NCBI GenBank assembly: GCA_016713535.1
Contig: JADJOY010000043.1
Coordinates: forward strand, 48,031-112,030
Length of the DNA stretch: 64,000 nucleotides
DNA from: JADJOY01 sp016713535 [NCBI: Deltaproteobacteria bacterium]
GTDB lineage: Bacteria > JADJOY01
Reading direction: 5' to 3'
Positions 8,167-17,272 of the stretch are shown here, piece after piece; positions within the stretch are counted from its first letter, which is position 1, and each line of letters starts with the position of its first letter. The notes under the pieces were generated by a model, which had not been told where the DNA came from, ran no database searches, and saw only the letters and a list, made by a program, of their open reading frames with translations. Made by a program: the position numbers and the translations under genes.

Positions 8167-9114
8167 ATGACACGCCGCCGAAGAGTCACGCTGCTGGCAG
8201 CCGCGTGCGCCGCGCTGCTCGCCGCCGTGGCCGTGGTCACGTACCCGGCGATCGGCGGCGCCGCGTACCGCCTCGACATGGCGCTCGAGAGCGCTGCCTA
8301 TGGCCTCTCGAAGACCACCGTCGATGGCGGCGACCGCCGGCTGTCGAGCTACGTGGGCGGCCCCGCCGGCGCACCGCAGGCGGTGGTGATGATCCACGGC
8401 TACAGCGCCGACAAGACGGTGTGGCTCCGCTTCGCGCGGCACTTCACCGAGCGCTACCAGGTCTTGATCGTCGACCTGCCGGGGCACGGCGAGACGCCGT
8501 TCGACCCGGCCCTGCGCTACGACACCGCGAGCCAGGGCGAGCGGGTGCTGCGCGCGATGGACTCCCTCGGGATCCACCGCGCCCACGTGGTCGGCAACTC
8601 GATGGGCGGCTTCGTCACGGCGCGTCTGGCGCTCGATCACCCGGACCGGGTCGCGAGCGCGACGCTGGTCAACGCCGCCGGCGTCACGGCGCCCGAGCCG
8701 AGCGACATGGACCGCATGCTGGCGAGCGGGCGGAACCCGTTCCAGATCCACTCGCGAGGCGAGTTCGCCGACTTCTACCGGATGACGATGGCGAAGCCGC
8801 CCTGGGTGCCGAGGATGGCGCTCGACTTCATGGCCGACCGCTACATGGCCGAGCGTGAGCAACTGGCACGGATCTTCGCCGACTTCCACGGCGTCGACCT
8901 CCTCGACGCTCGCCTCGACGAGCTCCACTTGCCGGTGCTGGTCGTGTGGGGCGCTCAGGACCGGCTGCTGCACGTCAGCACGGCCGAGCGATGGGTGGCT
9001 GGGATCGCGAACGCCCGCAAGGTGATCTACCCCGAGCTCGGCCACATGCCGATGGTGGAGGACCCGGCCCGCACCGCCCGCGACGTGATCGCGTTCGTCG
9101 AGTCCGTTGCCTGA
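8167..9114 (+). CDS. Alpha/beta hydrolase, membrane-anchored or exported
   Basis: A 315-residue protein. Residues 7-25 (VTLLAAACAALLAAVAVVTY) form a signal anchor. The hydrolase fold shows the oxyanion strand VVMIHGYSADKTVW, the nucleophile elbow GNSMGG with Ser near 145, the acid in VVWGAQDRLL and the His in ELGHMPMVED near 293. Layout resembles the esterase/haloperoxidase/MhpC-like superfamily with a small lid, so it probably hydrolyses esters or lipids at the membrane. The ATG at 8167 has AGGAGG upstream. Real substrate unknown; neighbours give no clear link. Confidence 0.85.
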   Translation: MTRRRRVTLLAAACAALLAAVAVVTYPAIGGAAYRLDMALESAAYGLSKTTVDGGDRRLSSYVGGPAGAPQAVVMIHGYSADKTVWLRFARHFTERYQVLIVDLPGHGETPFDPALRYDTASQGERVLRAMDSLGIHRAHVVGNSMGGFVTARLALDHPDRVASATLVNAAGVTAPEPSDMDRMLASGRNPFQIHSRGEFADFYRMTMAKPPWVPRMALDFMADRYMAEREQLARIFADFHGVDLLDARLDELHLPVLVVWGAQDRLLHVSTAERWVAGIANARKVIYPELGHMPMVEDPARTARDVIAFVESVA

Positions 9115-9174
9115 ACGTTCGCGGCGTTGCCGGTTCACCTCGCGTTCACGAGCGCACGGTAAGCTCGCGTCATC

Positions 9175-9807
9175 ATGGCGAGACCGAACGGACGGCCGAA
9201 GCACTTCACGATGATCCGCGAGTTCCACCTCGCGGACTTCCTGACCCTCGCGAACGGCGCGTGCGGCACCGGCTCGGTGCTCGCGTCGATGACGTACGCC
9301 GCCTCGTCCGCGCGCGGGAGCTTCTACCTCGCCGCGGCGCTCACGCCGATCGCGCTGGTGTTCGACTTCCTCGACGGGCGTGTGGCGCGCATGCGTCACG
9401 AGCACTCGCCGCTCGGGCGCGAGCTCGACTCGCTCGCCGACGTGATCTCGTTCGGGATGGCACCGGCAGCGCTCGCGTTCGCCGCCGGGATGCGCGGCGG
9501 CTGGGACGTCGCCGTGCTGCTCTACTTCGTCGCCTGCGGCGTGAGCCGGCTCGCGCGGTTCAACGTGACCGCGGAGTCGCTCGCGGAGCCAGGCGGCAAG
9601 GTCCGCTACTTCGAGGGCACGCCGATCCCCACCAGCGTCGCGCTGGTCGCGGTGCTCGCCGCCGCGGCCTGGTGCGAACGGCTCGGATCGAATCTGTGGC
9701 TGGGAGTGACCTCGCTCGGGCCGTGCGAGCTCCACCCGCTGGTCGGGATGTTCGCGGTCTCGGGCAGCCTGATGATCAGCAAGACGCTCAAGATCCCGAA
9801 GATCTGA
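9175..9807 (+). CDS. pssA: CDP-diacylglycerol-serine O-phosphatidyltransferase
   Basis: A 210-residue integral membrane enzyme that makes phosphatidylserine from CDP-diacylglycerol and serine. The CDP-alcohol phosphotransferase motif DG-xx-AR-x8-G-x3-D-x3-D is seen as DGRVARMRHEHSPLGRELD continuing into SLAD (about residues 66-88). Six or so hydrophobic segments and a C-terminal TLKIPKI tail match the short type II PssA of many bacteria. Start ATG at 9175; no strong Shine-Dalgarno is visible. Its stop codon sits in a short inverted repeat with the stop of the convergent SET gene. Confidence 0.88.
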   Translation: MARPNGRPKHFTMIREFHLADFLTLANGACGTGSVLASMTYAASSARGSFYLAAALTPIALVFDFLDGRVARMRHEHSPLGRELDSLADVISFGMAPAALAFAAGMRGGWDVAVLLYFVACGVSRLARFNVTAESLAEPGGKVRYFEGTPIPTSVALVAVLAAAAWCERLGSNLWLGVTSLGPCELHPLVGMFAVSGSLMISKTLKIPKI

Positions 9808-9823
9808 GCGGGCGCGGCCGGGC

Positions 9824-10294
9824 TCAGCCCTCGGGCTGCTCTTCGACCTTGGCGAGGCGCGCGCCGGGGAAGAGCTCTGGCATCCGCGCGAGCTCGTCGG
9901 GATCGATGATCCAGCCGCGGCAGCTCGGCGTCCCGCACGCGCACGGCTCGGCCACCTCGGCGGCGAAGGCGTAGTCGTACGCGAGCTCGTCGCCAGCACG
10001 GATGTCGCGCAGCGCGACGACGTGCGCCCACGGCTCGCCGTTCTCGCGGAAGCCGCCGTCGATCCACACGTTGGGCTCGCACGAGTGGTTGATCCAGCGA
10101 GTCTGGTCGAGCATGTCGAAGTACCAGCGTCCCTCGAGCCACATCACGTAGCGGTCCTCGATGGCGTCGTCCTCGCTCATCAGCATGCCGTCGACGTCGG
10201 TGATGACCTCGCCCTCGGCGAAGTCCCGAGTGGCGACGACGCCGTAACCCTGGATGGGTGAACGAACGACGCGAATACCGGCGATGGGGGGCAT
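9824..10294 (-). CDS. SET-domain protein lysine methyltransferase-like
   Basis: A 156-residue protein that is nearly all SET domain. It begins with VRSPIQGYGVVATRDFAEGE, carries the SAM/lysine pocket WINHSCEPNVW and GDELAYDYAF, and ends with a post-SET cysteine cluster CACGTPSCRGW that can bind zinc. In eukaryotes such domains methylate histone lysines. Bacterial versions are short and mostly uncharacterised; targets may be nucleoid or ribosomal proteins. Start ATG at 10292-10294. A 315-bp divergent region separates it from the DsbA-like gene. Confidence 0.88.
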   Translation of the reverse strand: MPPIAGIRVVRSPIQGYGVVATRDFAEGEVITDVDGMLMSEDDAIEDRYVMWLEGRWYFDMLDQTRWINHSCEPNVWIDGGFRENGEPWAHVVALRDIRAGDELAYDYAFAAEVAEPCACGTPSCRGWIIDPDELARMPELFPGARLAKVEEQPEG

Positions 10295-10609
10295 GTGGGA
10301 GGCTCGGCTCGAGTGAAGGGTGAACGACGCGAGAACGCCTCGCGTACGGATCGATGTTGTCTCTATCAAACCGCGAGCGGCCGAACCAGTCCCTTTCTCG
10401 GCGGCCGGTGCCGCGTCGGGCGGCAGCTGCGTGGGCGGGTCGCGCGGCGAGCGGAGGCGAAATGGGCCAAACGAAGCCCCATGACCAGCGCGCCCGGCCT
10501 CCCGGCTGGCCACGACCCGCTCGCCCGCCCCGCTGGCCACGCAGGAACTCGCCGCCGTCCGAGCTACGCTCGGCTGCGCGCGCCAGACCTCGTCACGGAG
10601 AGCCCAGTC
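10295..10609. other. Divergent intergenic region without gene
   Basis: 315 bp between divergent starts (SET on minus, DsbA-like on plus). No convincing reading frame, hairpin or repeat was seen; reading frames that cross it have arginine-rich, shadow-like composition. It must hold both promoters, but no clear -35/-10 pair could be picked out in this GC-rich context. The relatively AT-rich stretch near 10350-10372 is the best place to look. Confidence 0.6.
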
Positions 10610-11296
10610 ATGACCGCCTCGACCGTCGTCACCATCGACCACTTCTCGGACGTGCTCTGCGTGTGGGCGTATTGCGCGCAGATCCGCGTCGACGAGCTGC
10701 GCGCCAACTTCGGCGACTCGGTGGCAGTTCGTTATCGCTTCATCCCGGTCTTCGGCAGCACCGCGCGCAAGATCGGCGACGGTTGGGCGAACCGCGGCGG
10801 CTTCGCCGAGTACGCAGCGCACGTGCGCTCGGTGGTGGCTCGCTTTCCCCACGTCTCCGTCCACGACGACGTCTGGGAGCGGGTGCGCCCGGCCTCGGCC
10901 GCGGCTCCTCACCTGTTCCTCGAGGCGGTTCGGATCCTCGAGAGCTCGCCGACGTCCCCACGGGGCGGCGTGCTCGAGACCGCGGCGAAGGCCGTGCGAG
11001 CGGCCTTCTTCCGCGACGCTCGCGACGTCGCGCTGCGCGTCGTCCAGATGGAGATCGCCGAGGCGCTGGGCCTTCCTCGCGCCCCGATCGAGGCCGCGAT
11101 GGACGACGGCCGCGCCCACGCCGCCGCCTGCGAGAATCTCGAGGCGCAGACCGCGCAGAAGATCGAGGGCAGCCCGACCCTGGTCTTCAACGAGGGACGC
11201 CAGAAGCTCTACGGCAACGTCGGCTACCGGTTCATCCAGGCCAATGTCGAGGAGCTGCTGCGGGTCCCCGACGCGCCGAGCGCGAGCTGGTGCTGA
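10610..11296 (+). CDS. DsbA-family thiol oxidoreductase (FrnE/HCCA isomerase-like)
   Basis: A 228-residue thioredoxin-fold protein. It opens with ITIDHFSDVLCVWAYC-type sequence: in FrnE-like proteins this place is the CPWC redox site, but here the spacing is C-VWAY-C, four residues instead of two. C-terminal IEGSPTLVFNEGRQKLYGNVGY holds the cis-Pro loop and final strand of the DsbA fold. No signal peptide, so it is probably cytosolic, like FrnE or 2-hydroxychromene-2-carboxylate isomerase. The altered active site means classical disulfide exchange is doubtful; a glutathione-dependent isomerase or reductase role is possible. ATG at 10610 follows a GGAGAG ribosome-binding site. Confidence 0.8.
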   Translation: MTASTVVTIDHFSDVLCVWAYCAQIRVDELRANFGDSVAVRYRFIPVFGSTARKIGDGWANRGGFAEYAAHVRSVVARFPHVSVHDDVWERVRPASAAAPHLFLEAVRILESSPTSPRGGVLETAAKAVRAAFFRDARDVALRVVQMEIAEALGLPRAPIEAAMDDGRAHAAACENLEAQTAQKIEGSPTLVFNEGRQKLYGNVGYRFIQANVEELLRVPDAPSASWC

Positions 11297-11351
11297 GTCC
11301 CGCCGTCGACGAGGCCGGCGACCTCGACGCGAACCCGCACGCGATCCGATC

Positions 11352-12092
11352 ATGAGCCGACGCGACGACAACACCGTCCGCTGCGACGCGTGCCGGATGC
11401 ACGTGACGCTGTGCATCTGCGCGATCGTGCCGCGGCTCGCGACGCGCACCCGCGTGACCGTGCTCGTCCACCACCTCGAGTCGCGCAAGCCCAGCAACAC
11501 CGGCCGCCTCGCGGCGCGCTGTCTCGAGCGCGGCGCCGTGGAGATCGTCGGCCAGCGCCACCGGCTGATCGAGCCGCCGCGCATCGTCGACGAGGTGCCG
11601 CTCGTGCTCTTCCCCGCCGAGGACGCGGTCCCGATCACCGAGTTCTCCGCGACCTCGCAACCGGTCGCGCTCTTCGTCCCCGACGGCAACTGGAACCAGG
11701 CGAAGAAGATGCGCCGCCGCGGACCCGGCCTCGCCGCGTTCCCGTGCGTCACGCTGCCGGATCCAGGCCGCAGCGAGTACCGGCTGCGCGCCGAGCCGTG
11801 GCAGGGCGGCCTCGCGACCCTCGAAGCGATCGCGCGCGCCCTCGCGGTCCTGGAGGGCGATCGCGGTGCGGCGATCGAGTCCGCGCTACTCGGGATCTTC
11901 CGCGTGATGGTCGAGCGGACGCTGTGGTTCCGCGGCCGGCTCCCGAGCGCGCAGGTCGCCGGCGGCATCCCGTCGGCGGCGGTCGCTGACGATCCGCGCG
12001 GCCAGACCACGCGGCGCGCCGCGCACGCGTTGACGGGCGACCGCGTCGCCGGCGGAGACCCAGGTCCGAACGATGGATCGGCGCCTGGCTGA
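11352..12092 (+). CDS. tapT: DTW-domain tRNA 3-(3-amino-3-carboxypropyl)uridine transferase
   Basis: A 246-residue protein with N-terminal zinc-type cysteines (CDACRMHVTLCIC, residues 11-23), the HHLESRKPSNTGRLA block typical of DTW enzymes, and the namesake motif as DGNWNQAKKM (usually DGTWxxARKM). Such enzymes transfer the aminocarboxypropyl group of SAM to uridine in tRNA (TapT/YfiP in E. coli). The low-complexity C-terminal 40 residues are not conserved-looking. Start ATG at 11352; it lies 55 bp after the DsbA-like gene, possibly cotranscribed. Its TGA and the stop of the convergent beta-helix gene form TGACGTCA at 12090-12097. Confidence 0.85.
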   Translation: MSRRDDNTVRCDACRMHVTLCICAIVPRLATRTRVTVLVHHLESRKPSNTGRLAARCLERGAVEIVGQRHRLIEPPRIVDEVPLVLFPAEDAVPITEFSATSQPVALFVPDGNWNQAKKMRRRGPGLAAFPCVTLPDPGRSEYRLRAEPWQGGLATLEAIARALAVLEGDRGAAIESALLGIFRVMVERTLWFRGRLPSAQVAGGIPSAAVADDPRGQTTRRAAHALTGDRVAGGDPGPNDGSAPG

Positions 12093-12094
12093 CG

Positions 12095-13787
12095 TCACGG
12101 CAGCCGCGTGTAGTCGCCGCGCAGCGCGAAGGGGACCGACGCGGGTCGGGCGTTCCTCGGCGCTGGTGGCGGGATCGAAGATCCACGCCGAGTCCTGGGT
12201 GGCGTCGTCGAGCGGATCCACGAACGGAGGCGACGAGCGCGCGACGCTGCTCGCGTCCTTGCCCGGGGCCTCGGCGCTCGCCTGCCAGCTCGCCAGCGTC
12301 GAGTAGACGAACGACCCGCCCAGCTCGGGGACACCGTCCGGACCGATGGTGCCGAGGAAGAGCACGGCGCCGAGGCTCCCCGGGTCGGGCAGGTACCAGA
12401 CGTTGCGATCGAGGGTCAGGCCGCGCACCAGGTCCCTGGTGCGAGTCTGGGCGCTCTGCCACTCGCTCATCAGCACCACCCGAGGGTTCGCGAACACGTT
12501 TTCGGTGATCGAGATCCCCTGGCCCGTGGCGTCGTTCGAGAACACCGCGATGCCGGCGCCGATCTGGGCCTGGCCCGGGTGATCGTGCTGCTCGAAACCC
12601 CACCCACGGCCGACGTTCAGGAAGGTGTTGCCGGTGAACTGGACCGCCTCGAGCGACGACCCGACCGGCCGCGCCCACAGCTCGAGCCCCGCGAGCCCGG
12701 GGTAGCTCACGAGGCTGTCGCGGTAGGTGAGGTCGCGCTGGATCACGGCCACGGCGCCGACGTTCTGCGGGTCGAAGCCCGTGTCGAAGACCTGGTGGAC
12801 GCGACAGCGCTCGACGACCAGCGCCTCGGCGTTCCCCGACACCTCGACGCCGTTGCCGAGCCGCACGTACGAGCCGTTCTTGGTGCCGCCCCCCGAGAAC
12901 GAGATGTCGACGTCGCGGAGCCGGACGTAGCGCGACTCGTGGCCGGCGAACCCGTAGCCGCCGCAGTAGCGCAGGTCCAGGTCCTCGGCGATCACGTAGC
13001 TCTGGCCGCGATAGGTCGCGCACGGGCGGTTGATCGAGGCCTCGGTCGAGGCCGGCGGCGCCTCGCTCTCCCAGCGCAGACGGATCGCCCTGGCGGGAGC
13101 GTCGTAGTACCAGTCGCCGATCACGGGCACGGCCGCGGGGGCGCTCTTCCGCCAGCCCCAGCCGATCATCCGCGCCGTCGGCGACCCACCGTCGAAGAAC
13201 CACAGGTTGCCGGGTCCCTGCTCGACGCCGAGCTCGCCGCGGCCGTCGGCGGTGTCGATGTAGGGCGACCAATCCAGCGTCCACTCGGAGGTGACGCCGA
13301 CCCGCGACCAGGCACCCGCCGGGACGGCCACGGACCCCGCCAGGATCGGCTTGGGCGAGGCGACGTCGCCGTAGGCGCCGTACGCCACCCACCCCGCGGA
13401 GGTCCCGCCCTTGAGCAGCAACGTGCTCGGCAGCCGGTTGACGGTGCCGCGCTTGAACGCGATCAACGTGTCGGGTGCCGGGTAGCGGCTCGCGAGCGCG
13501 GCGGCGGTGCGCAACGCGGTCGCGGGCGTGAGACCGTCGTTGGCGTCGCTCCCGCCGTCGGGATCGACGTACCAGGTCGTCGCGTAGACACCATCATCGG
13601 GCGGGACGGTGACGCACGCCCCCACCACCCCGAGCAGCACGGCCGCGAGCGACGCGCCGGCGCGCACGCGCCTCGCGGCGGCCGACGGATGACGGGACAC
13701 GAGGCGCGTGACGAGCTCGGCAGGTGCCACCGGTGTCTCCAGACCCGCGTCACACGAACGGCGGTCCGCGGAGATTCGATCGTACAC
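12095..13787 (-). CDS. Parallel beta-helix (pectate-lyase-fold) lipoprotein, 3' frameshift
   Basis: About 563 residues. A hydrophobic stretch ending LLGVVGAC near residue 58 looks like a lipobox; an in-frame GTG about 25 residues downstream of the ATG at 13787 would give a more typical signal peptide, so the exact start is open. TWYVDPDGGSDANDGLTPATA is the usual opening of secreted right-handed beta-helix proteins (split here by function: strand, then Asp-Gly turn), followed by many short strands. As read, the frame runs on to 11886 and covers 200 bp of the DTW gene; removing one C of a CCCC run near 12137 gives GPFALRGDYTRLP and a stop at 12095, just clear of the DTW gene. So a one-base error there is very likely. 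It probably binds or cleaves polysaccharide outside the cell. Confidence 0.78.
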
Positions 13788-13914
13788 CGTCGCCCCGCGT
13801 CTCCCCTCGGAGAGCGCCGGATCGGTCCCCTCGTGGGCCTCGAGAATCCCGTACAGACAGGGCCCCGGAGGGCCCAGGAAGGCTCATTTTCCGGCTTATC
13901 GGCGCAAAAATCGG

Positions 13915-13986
13915 CTGTAGAGCTTTAGCTTTACAGAAACTGTAAAGCTGTTGCAGGACAGTTTTGTATAGGGCAACAGCTTTACA
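13915..13986. promoter_or_regulatory. AT-rich array of four alternating CTGTAAAGCT half-sites
   Basis: In the 215-bp gap between the Kef-like gene and the beta-helix gene, the motif CTGTAAAGCT occurs as CTGTAGAGCT (13915-13924), inverted AGCTTTACAG (13927-13936), direct CTGTAAAGCT (13940-13949) and inverted AGCTTTACA (13978-13986). Copies 2 and 3 form a perfect 23-bp palindrome with an AAA centre (13927-13949). Copies 3 and 4 form a second one with 14-bp arms TGTAAAGCTGTTGC and GCAACAGCTTTACA (13941-13954, 13973-13986). The block is far richer in A+T than its surroundings. It could be an operator array for the beta-helix gene, a set of alternative RNA hairpins, or a small mobile-element remnant. 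Confidence 0.7.
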
Positions 13987-14002
13987 AGACCAGCCGTGGC
14001 GG

Positions 14003-15823
14003 TCACCGCTCGTCGTCGCGGTGCCAGTCGGCGCCTTCGCGGCGGTCGAGCTCCTCCACGTCCTTCTGGAACTGGCGCTCGAGCTCGCCGCGCGCCTCGC
14101 GGACTCGCGCGCGACGCTGCGAGTCGTCACCGCCGCCGTCGGCGCCCAGCACCGTGAGCATCGCCTCGTTGTGGCGGCGAAACTTGTCGGCGCGCTCGCG
14201 GGCCTCGAACGGCCGCACCCCGAGGAGCTCGAGGGCGTGCCGGCCCGCGAGCAGCGACGACTCGAAGAGCTCGCGCTCGATGATCGTGACGCCGCGCCGC
14301 TCGAGCTCGTAGAGGTGCGCGACGTTGCGCGCCCGCGCCACGATCGCGAGCTGGGGGAAGTGGCTGCGCACGAGGTCCACGAGCCGCAGGTTCGACTCGA
14401 CGTCGTCGATCGCGTTGACGATCACCCGCGCCGAGCCGGCGCCCGCCGCGTGGAGCAGGTCGAGGCGCGTGGCGTCGCCATAGAAGACCCGGAACCCGAA
14501 GCGCCGCAGCATCTCGATCTGGTCCGGGTCGTGGTCGAGGACGGTCGCCTTGAGGCCGCTCGCGAACAGCAAGCGACCGACGATCTGGCCGAAGCGGCCG
14601 AACCCGGCGATCAGGACCGGCGCGTCCTCGGCCTCGATCGGGTCCGCCTCTCGAGCCGCGCCCGCCTCGACGCGCCGGCGCAGCATCTCCGCGGCGAGGA
14701 CGAGCAGCGGTGTCAGCGCCATCGAGAGCGCCACCGCGAGCGTCAGCGCCTTGTCCCAGTCGCCCGGCAGTACGCGCGCGGCGCGCGCCAACCCGAACAC
14801 CACGAACGCGAACTCGCCGCCCTGCGAGAGCAACGCGGCGAACAACGGGCGCTCGCCGCGTGCGACGCCGATCGGCCCCGCCGCCGCCACCAGCGCCACC
14901 GTCTTGATCGCGACGAAGCCCGCCACCAGCAGCGCGAGCCGGACGGGCTCGCTCGCGAGCAGCCCGAAGTCGATCGACATCCCGACCGCGATGAAGAAGA
15001 GCCCCATGAGCAGGCCCTTGAACGGCTCGATGTCGGTCTCGAGCGCGTGCCGGTACTCCGAGCTCGCCAGCAACGCGCCGGCGAGGAAGGCGCCGAGCGC
15101 CATCGACACCCCCGCCAGTTCCATCACCTCGGCGATGCCGAGCACGAGCAGCAGCGCGAACGCCGTGAACACCTCGCGGAGGTTGGTGCGCGCGATGGCG
15201 CGCAGCACCGGCCGGGTGAGGAAGCGCCCCGCGACCACCACGGCGGCCACCGCGACCACGACCTTGGCGAGCGCGAGCCCCGCGGAGCCGCCGTGGGAAC
15301 CGCGGTCGTCCGAGAGGAGCGGCACCAGCCCCACCAGCGGGATCGCGGCCAGGTCCTGGAAGAGCAGCACTCCGAAAGCGGTCTTGCCGAGCGGCGCGCC
15401 GAGCAGCCCGCGCTCGCGCATGGTCTGGACCGCGATCGCGGTCGAGCTGAGCGCGAGCGCGAGCCCCGCGACGATCGCCCCACCCCACGGCAGGCCCACG
15501 GCGCGCGCCGCCAGCACGAGCGGCGCCCCGCACGCGAGCATCTGCACCGTGCCGCCGCCGAACACCGCGCCGCGCATCGCCTTGAGCCGCGCCGGCTCGA
15601 GCTCGAGGCCGATCAGGAAGAGCATCAGCACCACCCCGAGCTCGGAGAAGTGCAGGATCGCGTCGACGTCGCTGACCAGCGCGAGACCGAACGGCCCGAT
15701 CAGACAGCCGGCCGCCAGGTAGCCGAGCACGGAGCCGAGGCGGAAGCGGCTCGCGAGGGGCACGCACACCACCGCCGCGGCGAGATAGACGATCGCGTGG
15801 ACCAGGAAGGAACGCTCATGCAT
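14003..15823 (-). CDS. CPA2-family K+/H+ antiporter with RCK (TrkA-N) domain, KefB/KefC-like
   Basis: A 606-residue protein with 12-13 membrane segments (residues 1-380), including FSELGVVLMLFLIGLELEP and FFIAVGMSIDFGLL, typical of CPA2 exchangers. It is followed by an NAD-binding RCK domain beginning APVLIAGFGRFGQIVGRLL with GxGxxG and a later LDHDPDQIEML, FYGDATR signature. Kef systems exchange K+ for H+ to protect against electrophiles and are gated by glutathione or NAD(H). The ATG at 15821-15823 overlaps the stop of the upstream quinone-reductase gene by 8 bp, which indicates translational coupling. The last 50 residues are charged and helical. Confidence 0.92.
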   Translation of the reverse strand: MHERSFLVHAIVYLAAAVVCVPLASRFRLGSVLGYLAAGCLIGPFGLALVSDVDAILHFSELGVVLMLFLIGLELEPARLKAMRGAVFGGGTVQMLACGAPLVLAARAVGLPWGGAIVAGLALALSSTAIAVQTMRERGLLGAPLGKTAFGVLLFQDLAAIPLVGLVPLLSDDRGSHGGSAGLALAKVVVAVAAVVVAGRFLTRPVLRAIARTNLREVFTAFALLLVLGIAEVMELAGVSMALGAFLAGALLASSEYRHALETDIEPFKGLLMGLFFIAVGMSIDFGLLASEPVRLALLVAGFVAIKTVALVAAAGPIGVARGERPLFAALLSQGGEFAFVVFGLARAARVLPGDWDKALTLAVALSMALTPLLVLAAEMLRRRVEAGAAREADPIEAEDAPVLIAGFGRFGQIVGRLLFASGLKATVLDHDPDQIEMLRRFGFRVFYGDATRLDLLHAAGAGSARVIVNAIDDVESNLRLVDLVRSHFPQLAIVARARNVAHLYELERRGVTIIERELFESSLLAGRHALELLGVRPFEARERADKFRRHNEAMLTVLGADGGGDDSQRRARVREARGELERQFQKDVEELDRREGADWHRDDER

Positions 15824-16373
15824 CGCCGCCGCCCTCCCCGCGCCCTTCTTCCGCCACGAGCTCGCGCAAGCGCTCGCGGTAGCGTTCGCCGAGGCCACTC
15901 AGCTCGGCCTCGTCGATGCGGTGCGCGCCGTCCACCACCAGCGGCTCGAGCCACCGCATCCCGCAGAACGCGGCGGTCTGCCGGATCACCGGCACGAACG
16001 CCTCGAACGGCTGGCCGTGCATCCCGCCCTCGCGATAGCTGCTCTCGTCGCCGCCCGCGGTCGCGACCCACAGACAGCGCTTGCCCACGAGCGCCGTACC
16101 GCCGGGGCCGTACGCCCACCCGGGCGTCAGCACCTTCTCGAACCACAGCTTGAGCAGCGCCGGCGCCGTGTACCAGTAGATCGGGTGCTGCCACACCACG
16201 GTGGTGGCGCGTTCGAGCGCGCGCTGCTCGGCGCCCACGTCGATCGAGAAGTCCGGATAGAGATCGTAGAGCGAGCGGATCTCGAGGCCGTCGAGATCGT
16301 GGATCGCGCGCCCCAGCGCGCGGTTCGCCCGCGACCGATCGGGATAGGGATGGGCCTGAATCACGAGGATCAT
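15816..16373 (-). CDS. NAD(P)H quinone oxidoreductase, KefF/KefG-like ancillary protein
   Basis: A 185-residue flavodoxin-like protein starting MILVIQAHPYPDRSRAN, with WQHPIYWYTAPALLKLW and GWAYGPGGTAL blocks that define the Kef ancillary/quinone-reductase family. In E. coli KefF and KefG bind the Kef channel and are needed for full activity; KefF also reduces quinones with NAD(P)H through FMN. Here the gene is immediately upstream of, and overlaps, the Kef-like antiporter, so the same complex is expected at the inner face of the membrane. Start ATG at 16371-16373; longer upstream readings are arginine-rich shadows. Confidence 0.92.
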   Translation of the reverse strand: MILVIQAHPYPDRSRANRALGRAIHDLDGLEIRSLYDLYPDFSIDVGAEQRALERATTVVWQHPIYWYTAPALLKLWFEKVLTPGWAYGPGGTALVGKRCLWVATAGGDESSYREGGMHGQPFEAFVPVIRQTAAFCGMRWLEPLVVDGAHRIDEAELSGLGERYRERLRELVAEEGRGEGGGDA

Positions 16374-16549
16374 GGCGCGGCGCTGTATCCGGTTCACCGA
16401 CCGTCCTGCAATCGGGCGGATCCATCCGGCCCCCGATCGTGCCCGCGGCCGCCCGGAACCGCGTCGCATCAGCGACGAATCGAGCGGGCACGACCCTCGC
16501 ACTCGGGGAAGCCGCCCCCCAATCAGCCCACTTCGGAGCACCCGCCGAG

Positions 16550-17272
16550 ATGCCGCCCGGCGCACCGATCATCGCGCAACCGCTAGAAATCGCGAGCGAA
16601 CTCGCCGCGAGAACCCCTGGGTTCCCGAACCACCCCTCTGCACCGGCGAGGTGGTTCGTCTGGCGTTCCGCGCGTCGCACCTTGCGTTTTGCCACCGGCG
16701 CTGCGTTCACGGCCATCGGCGCAGGCCTCTGGCTCCAGGAAGACGACGTCCACATCCTGATGTGTGGGCTCGGAGCATTGGGCTTCGGGCTCGGCCAACT
16801 GTGGTTGAGCTGCGGCGGGCAAGCGAAGACGTGCTCGTTCTTCGCCGGATGGATGCTCGTCTACACCGTGTGGATCGGCAGCGCGATGCTCGTGCTCATC
16901 CCGGAGCTCCGCAACACCCCTGAGCCGATGGCCTGGGCGTATCACCTCCTGGTCACGGCCGTGCTCCTCGGGCTCTTCGCGGTCGACGAGCTCCAACCGC
17001 ACGCCACGCTCGCCGGCACCTGGGGCGCCCTGCTTTCGACTCCGTTCATGCTCTACCTGACCTCCGTCCAGCCCGTTCTGACGCTCGACGACCCGCGCCC
17101 CGTCATCCCGGTGTGCGCGGCGGCCGGCCTCGCGCTGATGCTGGCGCACCTCCGAGCCGCCCGCTCTCAGGCCGTCCTCGCGGAGCAGCTCGGCCGCCTG
17201 CGCCGGACGTGGATCCTCGGGCTCATCCTGTTCGGGCTCGCGACGCTCGTTACCTTCGCGTCGCTCGCCTGA
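16550..17272 (+). CDS. Multi-pass membrane protein of unknown function
   Basis: About 240 residues from ATG at 16550 (an in-frame GTG at 16439 would add 37 low-complexity residues). Seven hydrophobic segments are visible, for example ATGAAFTAIGAGLWL, MCGLGALGFGLGQLWL, FFAGWMLVYTVWIGSAMLVL, YHLLVTAVLLGLF and WILGLILFGLATLVTF. No motif of a known family was recognised. It is monocistronic and divergent from the KefF-like gene. Its TGA lies in a perfect hairpin shared with the stop of the convergent alcohol dehydrogenase. Confidence 0.7.
   Translation: MPPGAPIIAQPLEIASELAARTPGFPNHPSAPARWFVWRSARRTLRFATGAAFTAIGAGLWLQEDDVHILMCGLGALGFGLGQLWLSCGGQAKTCSFFAGWMLVYTVWIGSAMLVLIPELRNTPEPMAWAYHLLVTAVLLGLFAVDELQPHATLAGTWGALLSTPFMLYLTSVQPVLTLDDPRPVIPVCAAAGLALMLAHLRAARSQAVLAEQLGRLRRTWILGLILFGLATLVTFASLA

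Noticed and set aside
7492-9999. 835-residue minus-strand reading frame
   Set aside because: Only its C-terminal 187 codons are a real Gre-like gene; the rest is antisense to the hydrolase and phosphatidylserine synthase.
11886-12094. Natural extension of the beta-helix frame into the DTW gene
   Set aside because: A one-base repair in a C-run ends the protein at 12095, clear of the DTW gene; the extension is basic, repeat-free shadow.
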